Assembly (NCBI GenBank): GCA_039105265.1
Contig: JAPFFF010000049.1
Coordinates: 434,001-498,000, forward strand
From: Tritrichomonas musculus
Lineage: Eukaryota; Parabasalia; Tritrichomonadida; Tritrichomonadidae
Reading direction: 5' to 3'
DNA: 64,000 bases
The position numbers and the translations under genes are program-made. The notes beneath the pieces were generated by a model. That model saw nothing but the letters and a program-made list of their open reading frames with translations, searched no databases and was not told where the DNA came from. This document shows positions 1 through 9,050 of this stretch, one piece after another (within the stretch, counting starts at the first letter, position 1; each line of letters opens with the position of its first letter).

Positions 1-67
1 AAAAATTTTAGATTTGAGAGGGCATTGAAAAACCTAATCGGCAAAGATTTTAGATTTGAGAAGGCTT

Positions 68-250
68 TTCACAAAAAAATTTTTTCTTTCAAATTATTTT
101 TTAAAATTTTTTCTTTCAAATTATTTTTTTAAAATTTTTTCTTTCAAATTATTTTTTAAAATTTTTTCTTTCAAATTATTTTTTAAAATTTTTTCTTTCA
201 AATTATTTTTTAAAATTTTTTCTTTCAAATTATTTTTTAAAATTTTTTCA
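68..250. repeat. 27-bp tandem repeat
   Basis: About six to seven copies of an AT-only-like unit containing CTTTCAAATTATTTTTTAAA, period 27 bp with one slightly longer copy. It happens to stay open in one frame (a nine-residue FFKIFSFKL repeat), but this is a by-product of the period and not a gene. It lies in the non-coding part upstream of element A's polymerase. Confidence 0.85.
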
Positions 251-323
251 TGAAATGTTATTTGAAAAAAATAAATTAAACGTATAGATAAATAAATATA
301 TGGATGAATGTGGCCAGATAAGT

Positions 324-593
324 ATTGAATTTTGCCTTGCTTATATCTCGATGAATATTCAATATTTTTGAATGGTTCAAGAGAGAAGTTCCTTCCAAAT
401 TCAGAGGAGAATTCAAATATTCAATCAGTATTGAAAAATCTCTATTGCCGATAGGCAAGTTCACTTCGTGAATCGTACATATAGATTTGAATGTATCTTT
501 ATTGAAATTTGCCTTGTTTATATCTCGATGAATATTCAATATTTTTAAACGTTCTTATAGTCAATTTTCTTCCAAATTCAGAGGAGAATTCAA
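324..593. repeat. Direct duplication of about 92 bp (324-416 and 501-593)
   Basis: Two copies about 177 bp apart share TATCTCGATGAATATTCAAT and TTCCAAATTCAGAGGAGAAT with a few differences between them. The rest of 251-600 shows no convincing gene. The duplication lies between the 27-bp tandem repeat and the polymerase and could be part of an old terminal region. Confidence 0.7.
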
Positions 594-605
594 TGAAATA
601 ATTAT

Positions 606-945
606 CTATTTTTAGTCTGCAGGTGAACGGGTGAATTCTCACCTCCAACTTCACCTCCAACTTCACCTTTCAATTTTTTCTATTTTTTATTTTTAGGCCA
701 AATGACCCTCCTCCCCGCAGCAACAAATCAAACCAGCATTACAGCCATTACTCTTGCCCAAGACAAGTATAAATCCACTTTTAAAATCAATTTAACATTT
801 GATGAATTGAAGAGAAAAATTGAAGAAACGGGCTGTTCACAATATCAAATGTCCATAGAACCATGTATGTAAATAGGAAATAAATGAGAGGTGAACTGGC
901 AGGTGAATTATTGGGTGAAAATTCACCCCTTCACCCCTGGATGAT
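606..945. repeat. GGTGAA/TTCACC palindrome clusters flanking a gene remnant
   Basis: Clusters of GGTGAA and its complement TTCACC lie at about 606-667 and 888-937, on either side of a short remnant gene. The same arrangement flanks the 334-aa gene of element C (35,371-36,480), so these clusters travel with that gene type. They could form hairpins or be paired protein-binding sites; that role is inference. Confidence 0.6.
702..872 (+). pseudogene. Remnant of the winged-helix accessory gene family
   Basis: A short reading frame of 56 codons whose second half (FKINLTFDEL followed by KIEETG) matches the C-terminal end of the 334-residue protein at 35,436-36,440. It is far shorter than that protein, and the flanking GGTGAA clusters are preserved. 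I read it as a decayed or internally deleted copy of the same accessory cassette, left in the leader region of element A. Function in the full-length relative is unknown; its C-terminus resembles a winged-helix fold. Confidence 0.6.
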
Positions 946-1031
946 TTTTACAGTTTTTTTTGCTCATTTTTGAGCCGAAGCATTTTTTTGTCGCGTGATA
1001 TTTTTTTATCACTTTTTAATTTTATTGTAAA

Positions 1032-4000
1032 ATGGCTGCTACGCAGACTCTTGCAAAGCAAGTGGACAACCAGCTCATTTCCAAACTATCCAAGAAGCAA
1101 ATTTTATCCCTCCCAGGATTCCAAAATAAAGGGAAACAAACCGTAAAAAAACTCCGAGAAGAGCTCAGACAAAATATCTCTCGAATGAAATTAAACAAAA
1201 GAGGCTTGAAAGTGAAGGATTATATCAAGGCATTTAATGAAAGTGATGATAAGTTGTTTAACAATCTGCGCAGGCAAAAGAATACCAGACAAAAAGAAAA
1301 GGCATCGCGAAGAGAATACAAACAAAGCATCAAAAATAATGCCAGAGCAGAAAGGGATATATTAAATATTTCGGTCGATTTGTACTCTACAGCTAAGACC
1401 GAAGCCAGAAAAGAGTACAAGGAAAGAGTCAAAAATATTAAAGATAAGCCAAAATTTAAGAAGCAGATGAAGGAATTTATGATGAAAGCGAACAAAGAAA
1501 TTTCATTCGAAATAGTTATTGGAGATGATGAAGATACCAGGATGGCATTTACTGAAACTCTAAGGCAGCTTCACAAGAAGAATAAAAAGAACGTGGTAGT
1601 AAAAAGTGAGTCGTTAGATGGGGAGGAATATAAGTGGTATACCATCTCATCGGCACGAAATATTGACACAACTATTGGTCATATCTCCGGTACAATAGAT
1701 TTAAATGATGATTGTTCTGATAATAATCCTTGGATTGGTAATGTATTTATCCCAGCAAAATATCAATTACTCTTCATTCAAAACAAAAAGAAAGGCAAAC
1801 AAACCGTCTTCACAATCAATAAACAAACTAGTAAAGGGAAGCTATATGAAGAAGAAGTAGAAATTGATGAAGATTATAGAGAAAAACCAGACGGAGGATT
1901 CTTTCCATATATCAATCTTTCTGATATTGATTTGACTATATATCAAATATTTAAGTCTGTGGAGAAGAAAAATTATCAAGATAATTGCCTGGTCTATGCA
2001 TGTATTCAATCAAAAGTTTTCTCAGAGGAAGAAATAAATCATCTACGTTCCATGGTGAAAACAAGGATGGTGCCAAATACTTTAATATATGATATTGCTA
2101 AATATTTTAAATGTCATTTTATTGTCAGGAGGATTGATGAAAAATATGCTACGAGAGACCAACAGCAAATCAAAATAGATACCCGAAAGAAAGCCTGGGC
2201 TAAAGATTTTAACAGGACTGTAGACCTGTTATTATACAAAAATCATTACATGATTAACAAACCTGTGGGAAACACAAAGCTGATTACAGTCCTACGAAAG
2301 CTATTTAAAGAAGGCATGTTCAGAGAAATAAAATCTTGTGAGATGAATATTTTGGCCACAAATGAATATAACAGTCATCTAGCAGATTATCAAGATTTAA
2401 ATTATGACCCTTCCCTTTGCTGTCAAAAAATAGATTCGTCTGTTATGAAAAAAGAGAGGGAGTGGTCAAAGATATACTACTCTGATTTTGAGACCGATAC
2501 AACATTATCTCCCCATAAACCATATCTTAACATTACAGTATATAGAACAAAAGAATTGATACATAAAATGGTTTTTGATGGGGATAATATAGCCGAGAGA
2601 TTATTAAAATCTTTGGAAAATAATTCTTTGACATACTTTCATAATCTAAAATATGATGCCTGCTTCTTCATCAACACCCCTGGATGGGACGTCCAAATAA
2701 CTGAAAGGAACGGTACAATTCTTCAAATTGTCATGACAAAATATAAAATAAACAAAAGATTAACCTTCCGAAATAGCTACTCTTTGATACCTGCTGCCCT
2801 ATCTTCCTTCGCTAAAATGTTCCAACTACCCGTCCACAAAGAAGTGATGGCATATAAAATATACACAGAAAAAAATATCAAACGAAAAGAAGTCTCAGCA
2901 CTAGAATTCCAACTACAATATTATCTCGAAAATAAAGACAAAAAAACACTTCAACAAATAAAACAAGACTGGAAACAGCTTATCGATAATGCAATAAATT
3001 GTGGCGCTTATGAAAATCTCCAGATAGACATTATGAAATATGCCATCTATTATTGCAAGCTCGACTGTATTGTTTTGATGAAAGGAGTTGAGAAATTTAA
3101 TCGAGACTTGATAGAAGTGTTCAGACAAACAAAAACAGATATGTTGGACGTCCATAATTTTATCTCTATCTCTTCGATTGGATATTATTATGCCTACAAA
3201 TTTGGTTGCTTCGATGAGTGCTATCAGCTAAGTGGTAAGCCACAAAACTTTATCCAGAGATGTGTTTCTGGGGGAAGAACTATGACAGCCAACAATGAAA
3301 AGCAGTATGTAGAAGCGAGAATACAAGATTTCGATGCCGTCTCTTTATATCCGTCGGCCATGAGTATTATGTCTGGAGTGCCCAAAGGAATGCCTAAAAT
3401 AATTCCTGAAGGAATATCTACTGAAGAACTATTACGTTATGACCAGTTCTTTGCTGAAATAAACATTAAAAAATTAAGCTGTAAATCAGAGAGGCCATAT
3501 AAATTTGGGCAGGTATTTAGCAGGAACGACCAGGGCTCAAAAATATTTACCAACAATCCAACAGACCACTATTATATTGACAAGAGAGCTTTTATGGACC
3601 TGATGGAATTTTATACTTTTGACTACGATTTTTATCGAGGATATTATTTTGATGAAGGATTTAATAGTAAAATTAATATATTCATCGAGAAATTGTTTAA
3701 TCTCCGAAAGAAATATCAGGATGCAAAAAATCCTCTACAACAAACTATTAAACTCCTCTTGAATTCTATTTATGGAAAATCTATTCTCAAAGCCACTACG
3801 ACAGAAACAAAATGCATACCAAAAGATAAAGCCATCAAATATATCTGGAAAAATTATAATTATATCACAGAAATAATAGAGAATAAATCAATCGAAAATG
3901 TGTATGTCAAGAAAGTAAAACCAATAAATAATCACTTTAATCTACCACACTTTGGAGCAAGTGTGTTGTCCTGGAGTAAGCATTTGATGAATAGAGTGAT

Positions 4001-4469
4001 AAGTTCTGCAGAGCAGAATGGGATTGAAATATACTACACAGACACCGACAGCATACATATCAAAGAAGAAGATGTAGCAAGGATAGGAGAAGTGTTCAAA
4101 AAGAGATATGGCAAGGAGTTAATAGGCAAAAAGATGACTCAGTTTCACTGTGATTTTGATTCGTTTGAAGGAGCTGTTGGGGCTGTTCATTCAAGAAAAT
4201 TAATAGCTCTGGGGAAGAAATCATATCTCGATATTTTGGTAGATGAGAAGGGGAATGAAGGCCTACATATAAGACTGAAAGGAATTCCAAAACAATGTAT
4301 TCTAAACAAAGCAAAGAGGATGAATATATCAGTGGAGGAGTTATATGAGAAATTATATTGTGGCGAAGAGATAGTTTTCAATCTTCTTGATGGGGCTAAT
4401 TGTTTCAAAAAAAATAGCTCATACCAACAGATAAATTTACCAACATTTGAGAGAAGAATCAAATTTTGA
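1032..4469 (+). CDS. Protein-primed family B DNA polymerase (element A)
   Basis: At 1,145 residues this is a full-length pPolB, expected to copy the linear element from a terminal protein primer. Exonuclease motifs are visible: YSDFETD near residue 481, NLKYDACFF near 533 and YCKLDC near 673. Polymerase motifs follow: DFDAVSLYPS near 766, LLLNSIYGKS near 906 and YTDTDSIHI near 1001. A basic N-terminal region (about 1-150) could be the terminal-protein or DNA-binding part. Around 310-410, NCLVYAC and a later NHYMI resemble an OTU-type cysteine protease fold, as seen in some viral polymerases; that domain call is tentative. It has no HNH insert, unlike the polymerases of B, C and F. It is the leftmost gene of element A, with the GIY-YIG gene downstream on the same strand. 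Confidence 0.95.
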   Translation: MAATQTLAKQVDNQLISKLSKKQILSLPGFQNKGKQTVKKLREELRQNISRMKLNKRGLKVKDYIKAFNESDDKLFNNLRRQKNTRQKEKASRREYKQSIKNNARAERDILNISVDLYSTAKTEARKEYKERVKNIKDKPKFKKQMKEFMMKANKEISFEIVIGDDEDTRMAFTETLRQLHKKNKKNVVVKSESLDGEEYKWYTISSARNIDTTIGHISGTIDLNDDCSDNNPWIGNVFIPAKYQLLFIQNKKKGKQTVFTINKQTSKGKLYEEEVEIDEDYREKPDGGFFPYINLSDIDLTIYQIFKSVEKKNYQDNCLVYACIQSKVFSEEEINHLRSMVKTRMVPNTLIYDIAKYFKCHFIVRRIDEKYATRDQQQIKIDTRKKAWAKDFNRTVDLLLYKNHYMINKPVGNTKLITVLRKLFKEGMFREIKSCEMNILATNEYNSHLADYQDLNYDPSLCCQKIDSSVMKKEREWSKIYYSDFETDTTLSPHKPYLNITVYRTKELIHKMVFDGDNIAERLLKSLENNSLTYFHNLKYDACFFINTPGWDVQITERNGTILQIVMTKYKINKRLTFRNSYSLIPAALSSFAKMFQLPVHKEVMAYKIYTEKNIKRKEVSALEFQLQYYLENKDKKTLQQIKQDWKQLIDNAINCGAYENLQIDIMKYAIYYCKLDCIVLMKGVEKFNRDLIEVFRQTKTDMLDVHNFISISSIGYYYAYKFGCFDECYQLSGKPQNFIQRCVSGGRTMTANNEKQYVEARIQDFDAVSLYPSAMSIMSGVPKGMPKIIPEGISTEELLRYDQFFAEINIKKLSCKSERPYKFGQVFSRNDQGSKIFTNNPTDHYYIDKRAFMDLMEFYTFDYDFYRGYYFDEGFNSKINIFIEKLFNLRKKYQDAKNPLQQTIKLLLNSIYGKSILKATTTETKCIPKDKAIKYIWKNYNYITEIIENKSIENVYVKKVKPINNHFNLPHFGASVLSWSKHLMNRVISSAEQNGIEIYYTDTDSIHIKEEDVARIGEVFKKRYGKELIGKKMTQFHCDFDSFEGAVGAVHSRKLIALGKKSYLDILVDEKGNEGLHIRLKGIPKQCILNKAKRMNISVEELYEKLYCGEEIVFNLLDGANCFKKNSSYQQINLPTFERRIKF

Positions 4470-4499
4470 AGTATATATGAGGCTTTTTTTAGGGTGATT

Positions 4500-4790
4500 T
4501 TGAAAATGGGATCGAAAATGGGATCGAAAAAATGAAAATGGGATTGATTGAAAAAGACCCTATTTTAGCTGTTTTTTGACCTAAAAAGTGCTTAAATCAG
4601 CCTCTTTTTCTAAAAACGCTATCCCATTTTTGATCCCATTTTTGATCCCATTTTTAAAAAAAGATATATAAATATAAGATTTACGTTTTCTTAAAATAAA
4701 TTATATAACTCTTCTATAGTTCGTATATATATATGTTAGAAATTTTTGGGAGGGCCAAAAATGGGATCAAAAATGGGATAGCGTTTTTTT
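4500..4790. repeat. AATGGGATC repeat/inverted-repeat cluster upstream of the GIY-YIG gene
   Basis: The motif AAAATGGGATC(A/G)AAAATGGGAT occurs in direct orientation at about 4,505-4,545 and 4,763-4,785, and inverted at about 4,619-4,652. The copies can pair across the 355-bp intergenic stretch. The layout, short motif clusters beside an accessory gene, is the same as the GGTGAA clusters around the winged-helix cassette, but with a different motif. No other gene is visible in 4,470-4,824. Confidence 0.75.
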
Positions 4791-4810
4791 TTTTATTTTT
4801 TCAATTTTTT

Positions 4811-4824
4811 TATCACGAAGCCAA
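4811..4824 (+). promoter_or_regulatory. Start-proximal leader motif TATCACGA-N4-AA
   Basis: TATCACGAAGCCAA lies directly against the ATG at 4,825. The same 14-bp layout occurs before two other element A genes (5,906-5,919 and 14,676-14,689 on the minus strand). The embedded TCAC is compatible with a trichomonad-type initiator placed a few bases before the start codon. That role is inferred from family knowledge. Confidence 0.55.
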
Positions 4825-5589
4825 ATGTGTCAAGAAATGACATTACAAGAAGCCCTCCAAGAAATTCAAAAATTAAAAGCTGAAAATAAAATGAAAGACG
4901 AACAGATTGCTGACATCCAGGCTCAGAAAAGCATGCTCGAAGATGAATTTGAACATAATGATGTGATGTTCTCTGAAATATATCATGAAAACCAATTCAA
5001 TAAAAAGCGAGTCCAGGAGCTGGAACAATCCTTCAATACAGTAAATGATGAACTAAAAAGACTCAAGACCAAGTATGAAATCACATCTCTAGAACAATTT
5101 ATGGAGCACTACGGGAAGATTATGAACAGGGGAGATATAAAAATTATCCAGGAAAAATACTTCGAAGAGACAGGAATAAAATATTCTGTACAGCAACTGA
5201 AAAGAGAGTTGGAGCAGCTAGGATTCCAAGTAAAATGGTTAGGAAATCGAGCAACCCATTATGTTTCCAAAAACGTTAAAGGCCATATATATATAGTCCA
5301 ATTAGCAAAACATAAAGATACAGAAATATATAAAGTGGGGAGGACATTTTGCATGAAACAAAGATTAAATACATATAAAAGATATGACGGAGGAGCTAAT
5401 GAAATAACATCATCCAAAGTAAATAATCAATTCAAAGCCGAAGTCAAACTACTTCAATTACTCAACGATGCTGTAGATAGAAATGAATTAAAGAAGGATG
5501 ATTATGGGGATGAATATTTTGAAGGCCCCCTTGATGTAATCAAGAAATATTACGATGATGTAGTCAAAGAATTTAAAGACGAAGAGTAA
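4825..5589 (+). CDS. Coiled-coil, winged-helix and GIY-YIG (T5orf172-like) protein
   Basis: This 254-residue protein has three parts. Residues 5-85 are a charged coiled coil. About 90-145 is a winged-helix-like segment, similar in pattern to the C-terminus of the 334-aa protein of element C. About 149-215 is a GIY-YIG nuclease-like domain of the T5orf172/MUG113 type, seen from HIYIVQL and YKVGRT with a conserved acidic tail. Such proteins are common accessory genes of large DNA viruses and mobile elements. A role in DNA cleavage or recombination is inferred. The gene sits behind the AATGGGATC cluster and carries the TATCACGA leader. Confidence 0.8.
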   Translation: MCQEMTLQEALQEIQKLKAENKMKDEQIADIQAQKSMLEDEFEHNDVMFSEIYHENQFNKKRVQELEQSFNTVNDELKRLKTKYEITSLEQFMEHYGKIMNRGDIKIIQEKYFEETGIKYSVQQLKRELEQLGFQVKWLGNRATHYVSKNVKGHIYIVQLAKHKDTEIYKVGRTFCMKQRLNTYKRYDGGANEITSSKVNNQFKAEVKLLQLLNDAVDRNELKKDDYGDEYFEGPLDVIKKYYDDVVKEFKDEE

Positions 5590-5620
5590 AAAAAATACCT
5601 CCATCTAATATTTTTTTACT

Positions 5621-5905
5621 TTATGCCTTCACTAATTCAGCCAATTTTTTCAGCTCCTCTAGCTCTTTTTTCTTTCGTAGCCTATACTCCTTCTGTTGTT
5701 GCCTTCTTGCCTCGAGCCTTTCCTCTGGTGTATTGTATTTACTCTTTCTGCCTCGCTTTTGTTTTTCAGGGAGGGGTTCGGCTTGGGTTTCCTCTTCAGC
5801 TTTTTCTTCAGAGATTATTTTTAAATTCTCTTCGGATTTACTTTTAGATAGTTTTTTTATAATATCAGTTTTATTGAATTGTGTGAGGTCTATTTGATTA
5901 GTCAT
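5621..5905 (-). CDS. Small basic AT-hook/bZIP-like protein
   Basis: About 94 residues, starting at the methionine of MTNQIDLTQF because the 14-bp TATCACGA leader lies directly upstream of it; a longer frame exists but overlaps the next gene. The C-terminal half has an AT-hook-like KRGRKSKY and then an Arg/Lys/Glu-rich helix with heptad leucines, resembling a short bZIP. It would suit a DNA-binding or packaging role, but there is no direct evidence. Convergent with the GIY-YIG gene and first in the leftward block of element A. Confidence 0.65.
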   Translation of the reverse strand: MTNQIDLTQFNKTDIIKKLSKSKSEENLKIISEEKAEEETQAEPLPEKQKRGRKSKYNTPEERLEARRQQQKEYRLRKKKELEELKKLAELVKA

Positions 5906-5919
5906 TTGCCTTCGTGATA
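5906..5919 (-). promoter_or_regulatory. Leader motif TATCACGA-N4-AA
   Basis: On the minus strand TATCACGAAGGCAA abuts the ATG at 5,905. It differs by one base from the copy at 4,811-4,824, and this supports the chosen start of the small basic protein. Confidence 0.55.
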
Positions 5920-5936
5920 AAATGTAAAATAAATTT

Positions 5937-6461
5937 CTAAACACACACATATTTCAAACACAGATGATATTTGTTAATTAGTTCGTTGTATTGTTTGTTA
6001 TATACTTGCTTGAAGTCCATACAAACTTCTCCCTTATCATTTACTATTTTTATTGCTTCGATTCTGCGTATCGGATTAGCTTTCCCAGCACAGCATTTTA
6101 TATCTTCATCCACATGCAATTCTACCATCTCAGCTTTGACAGAACATTTAATTATATCAATCAACGCCTCTACTGGAACAATGATACAATTTTTTGAAAT
6201 AAGATTAGAGAGCAAAGCTTTATCTTGGTTCAATAAAATATTGGCAAAAGTCTCGAGAATAATATATTTTACATCTTTTACATCGTCTTCTGGGCTGTCT
6301 TCTAGCTCCACATTTCTTGTTATAACAATCTCTTCCTTCCCATCATCCCTTTTGTTTATGATGATATTGTTATTAATATTAGATGTTGATTGAGCTGCGG
6401 CTTGTGGTTCTAATGATAAATTAGCATTAACACCTGCATTATTTGCTCGTTTCTTAATCAT
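5937..6461 (-). CDS. Conserved element protein with C-terminal Cys pair (element A version)
   Basis: A 174-residue protein of unknown function. Its second half aligns with the protein at 53,293-53,718 of element C: an ILETFANILL-type helix, a VDEDIKCC segment corresponding to IEDEEPGCC, and a C-terminal YHLCLKYVC corresponding to YAISLKYCC. Conservation between two divergent Polinton families suggests a core, possibly virion, protein. The N-terminus is Asn-rich and variable. It overlaps slightly with the upstream limit of the small basic gene. Confidence 0.7.
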   Translation of the reverse strand: MIKKRANNAGVNANLSLEPQAAAQSTSNINNNIIINKRDDGKEEIVITRNVELEDSPEDDVKDVKYIILETFANILLNQDKALLSNLISKNCIIVPVEALIDIIKCSVKAEMVELHVDEDIKCCAGKANPIRRIEAIKIVNDKGEVCMDFKQVYNKQYNELINKYHLCLKYVCV

Positions 6462-6484
6462 TTCATTTCGAAAAAAAATTTTAT

Positions 6485-6913
6485 TTAATAGATTATGTTC
6501 TCTATTTTTACTTTATGCTGCGGGCCATATATGACATTCCCTTTATCTTTTTCATTAGCCTTCCCTTGTATCTCCCCTAATTTTTCAGGTTTCTTGAGGT
6601 AAGGAGGAAGGATGGGTGCTTTAGGAGCCTTATCTTTTTTTAAATAATACCCTCCGTCTGTGATGCTGACAGGTGGTTCATGCAAGGGTTTCGTTCTATG
6701 TTGATTACTCTTTGGTGGCCTCACAGGCTTGTTTTCAATATATTTGATAGGCGGTCTATTGTAATATGGATTAAATGTGATAGCATAAGTATTATCATTA
6801 GAGAATATGCCAAAATGATTAAAGCCTATGGTGTGTTCTGTTTTTGTTCCTTCGTTGAACATTTCTCCTTCTACTCCAATGATAGATGAACTAGGATTCC
6901 TATATTTATTCAT
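6485..6913 (-). CDS. Unknown Pro/Lys-rich protein (142 aa)
   Basis: Not recognised. The C-terminal two thirds are rich in proline and lysine with a KPLHEPP segment. The small 77-aa proteins of B and C have a similar HEPP/HEKPP stretch, so this could be a longer counterpart, but the match is too short to be sure. It lies in the leftward block between the Cys-containing protein and the conserved 149-aa protein, which suggests co-expression with capsid genes. Confidence 0.5.
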   Translation of the reverse strand: MNKYRNPSSSIIGVEGEMFNEGTKTEHTIGFNHFGIFSNDNTYAITFNPYYNRPPIKYIENKPVRPPKSNQHRTKPLHEPPVSITDGGYYLKKDKAPKAPILPPYLKKPEKLGEIQGKANEKDKGNVIYGPQHKVKIENIIY

Positions 6914-6938
6914 TTCATTTCCAAAAAAATTATCCAGC

Positions 6939-7388
6939 TTACTCTAGGACGAGTGGTTGATGCTCCCCAATGTATAGTTCCGGCGTGCTTAAATTGTATT
7001 TCTCTCGTAGCTGAATAATTAATTCTTTCGTTTGTTTTGAAGCATTTTCTATAGAATAATTATAGTAGCTATGCGCTTCATATACCTGTTCTTGATTTGA
7101 GCCGTTGATGAAGAACTCATTCATCCTATAATTTAATCGACGGCGAGAATTTGCATTGATAATTACATGCTCTATTTCATATTCTTTAATTTTGTCAGGA
7201 TATATTCTCCAGGTCTTTTTTTCTGTCTTAAGTGATATATATATTACTTTGCCCAAAAATTTGTTGCGAGAAAGCTGGATGGGAAATTTATCACAGAGGA
7301 TGGCAAAATTACATTCCTTCCATTCTTCTGGATTTTCAGCGAGGGAGATAATATTGTTGATGTAATCGTAGACTCTTTGCTCTTGCAT
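6939..7388 (-). CDS. Conserved 149-aa Polinton protein (element A)
   Basis: Aligns over its whole length with 37,779-38,225 and 54,820-55,278: a VYDYIN-type start, CNFAILCDKFPI, VIYISLKT, IYPDKI, RRRLN, EFFINGS and a YNYSIE segment. I start it at the methionine of MQEQRVYDY because that is where the homologues begin; a longer frame would run into the capsid gene. In elements C and D this gene is the first behind one terminal repeat. Function is unknown, but conservation across both families makes it a core gene. Confidence 0.8.
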   Translation of the reverse strand: MQEQRVYDYINNIISLAENPEEWKECNFAILCDKFPIQLSRNKFLGKVIYISLKTEKKTWRIYPDKIKEYEIEHVIINANSRRRLNYRMNEFFINGSNQEQVYEAHSYYNYSIENASKQTKELIIQLREKYNLSTPELYIGEHQPLVLE

Positions 7389-7425
7389 TTGTGGTGGAGA
7401 TAAAAAAAATTTTAAGAATGAATAT

Positions 7426-9024
7426 TTATTGTGGAGTAGTGAGGTCATAATTTCCAAGACGAACGAGAGGAGGCATACCATTAGGCTGAACCAAAATTGA
7501 TATTGATGAATCAAATAAAAGACAAATTAGAGGTGGGGTTTGAACATCACTGGCATATGTATTTGCCCCAGTATTTTGTGATACAATAATTTCAAAATTA
7601 ATAGGAGACAGAGATGTGAGTCCCTGCTGATATGTGTTGTCTGTCTCTGTTGGCAGAGCAATGAAAAAGCTGGTCCTGTCATCAGGATAATTTCCAGTTG
7701 AGCGTCTGTATGGTTGATTATTTGTTAGTGAAGCTACGACTTCTTTATTAAACCCGCTTTGTCCACCATTCATATTCATAGCGTTTTGGCAGTACTCTAA
7801 GAATTCTGGATACTCATCTGTCGTTCCAAATGCTTTTGCAGGGATGTTTCCATAGCCTCCACAGTTTAATTGAAATAGCTTAAATTGTGGATTCTTGAAG
7901 TAGGTATGATGAGTGTGCTTTTCAGGGAATAAACAAAATATTGAGTCAACAAAGCGAGGAGTAATAGTACAGGTGGTTTTGCAATTTGGATTTTTTAGTC
8001 TATTTGTTGTAGTATATACAGAAAGGGTTTGTGTAGGAAATGTTAATGGATGAGTTGGGTCAGCATATCTTTGAACGAGACTGGAATAAATATTATCTTC
8101 AATACCAAAGCATGGTATGATAGATGAGCATTCAGTAGTTTCATAACTGTTTACTTGGAATGTTCTGGGGTTTGCTGTAAGTGTTGTTTTGTCTGATGAT
8201 ATGGCAGTATACATTGTTATTGGTTCATTTATTGGAGTAAATTCATTCGTAATATTTGGTAAAGTATATTTTGATATTTCTTTATAGTTATTTTGCAAAC
8301 ATAGTTCTGGGCCCAAAGGACAGCATACCATTCCAGCACACGAGAAGAATAATCGAAGCTCTATCTTGCCTGCGAAGGCTGGGAGGTATTTAATATTAGA
8401 GAGTGGTAAGAATCGTCTTAAATCTATCTTGAGATGAATTTTATATTTTTGTTCATACCATTTAATACCATTTCTCTCTTTCCAATCAACAATGAATCCT
8501 GTTCTACTTCCTGACTTACCATTCCATATATCTTTATGTCTGGCCTTAGAATATACATCTGCTCTCTTTGTTGTTTCGTTGGCACAACAGGCTGTTAAAA
8601 ATGATTCTTCACAACCAAAATTCTGTGTATAGATAGTAATGCCATTAGCCACGATTTCATATTTTTCGACGGCATCTCTAGCATCTTTAAAGCCAAACCA
8701 AACTCTATTGAATTGATAATTATCATCTGTATTTTCTATTTCTTTAACCTCTTGTCCAGCAGCTTCTTTAATACTGACTTCCATATCAGCTCTAATAAAT
8801 CCATTATATATGTCTGCTGTATTGTTTGTGTTTGGAGATATAATAGCAGTGGTATATGAGCCTTGGGGGATTGAAGGAGATGGAGAATATGATGTCTGGG
8901 GACTTATAGTATACTGTTTGTTGGTATCACTTAGGGCTATACAATTATCTACAATATCAAAATATGATGCTATTTGGGTACATACTTCAGCTGATGTTCT
9001 GAGTTCAATCTCTGGATTAATCAT
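7426..9024 (-). CDS. Major capsid protein, double jelly-roll type (element A)
   Basis: At 532 residues it has the size of Polinton major capsid proteins. It shares pattern with the capsid proteins of B and C: an N-terminal region leading to FIRADMEVSI, a VWFGFKDARDAVEKYEI segment matching the LFVGFKSSNQLFDRLEI stretch of the others, and a LRLFFSCAGMVCCPLG segment matching IRFQVSPAGLVWA. It is expected to form the pseudo-hexameric shell. The fold is inferred from these parallels and position. It lies just upstream of the 149-aa gene in the leftward block. Confidence 0.8.
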   Translation of the reverse strand: MINPEIELRTSAEVCTQIASYFDIVDNCIALSDTNKQYTISPQTSYSPSPSIPQGSYTTAIISPNTNNTADIYNGFIRADMEVSIKEAAGQEVKEIENTDDNYQFNRVWFGFKDARDAVEKYEIVANGITIYTQNFGCEESFLTACCANETTKRADVYSKARHKDIWNGKSGSRTGFIVDWKERNGIKWYEQKYKIHLKIDLRRFLPLSNIKYLPAFAGKIELRLFFSCAGMVCCPLGPELCLQNNYKEISKYTLPNITNEFTPINEPITMYTAISSDKTTLTANPRTFQVNSYETTECSSIIPCFGIEDNIYSSLVQRYADPTHPLTFPTQTLSVYTTTNRLKNPNCKTTCTITPRFVDSIFCLFPEKHTHHTYFKNPQFKLFQLNCGGYGNIPAKAFGTTDEYPEFLEYCQNAMNMNGGQSGFNKEVVASLTNNQPYRRSTGNYPDDRTSFFIALPTETDNTYQQGLTSLSPINFEIIVSQNTGANTYASDVQTPPLICLLFDSSISILVQPNGMPPLVRLGNYDLTTPQ

Positions 9025-9050
9025 GGTGTTTTTATAAAAAAATAAAAACT

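Noticed and set aside
56-253. Open frame with repeated FFKIFSFKL
   Set aside because: It is translated 27-bp tandem repeat (period divisible by three) with no protein-like features.
1-600. Left terminal inverted repeat of element A
   Set aside because: I compared it with the region before 14,749 and found no inverted match.
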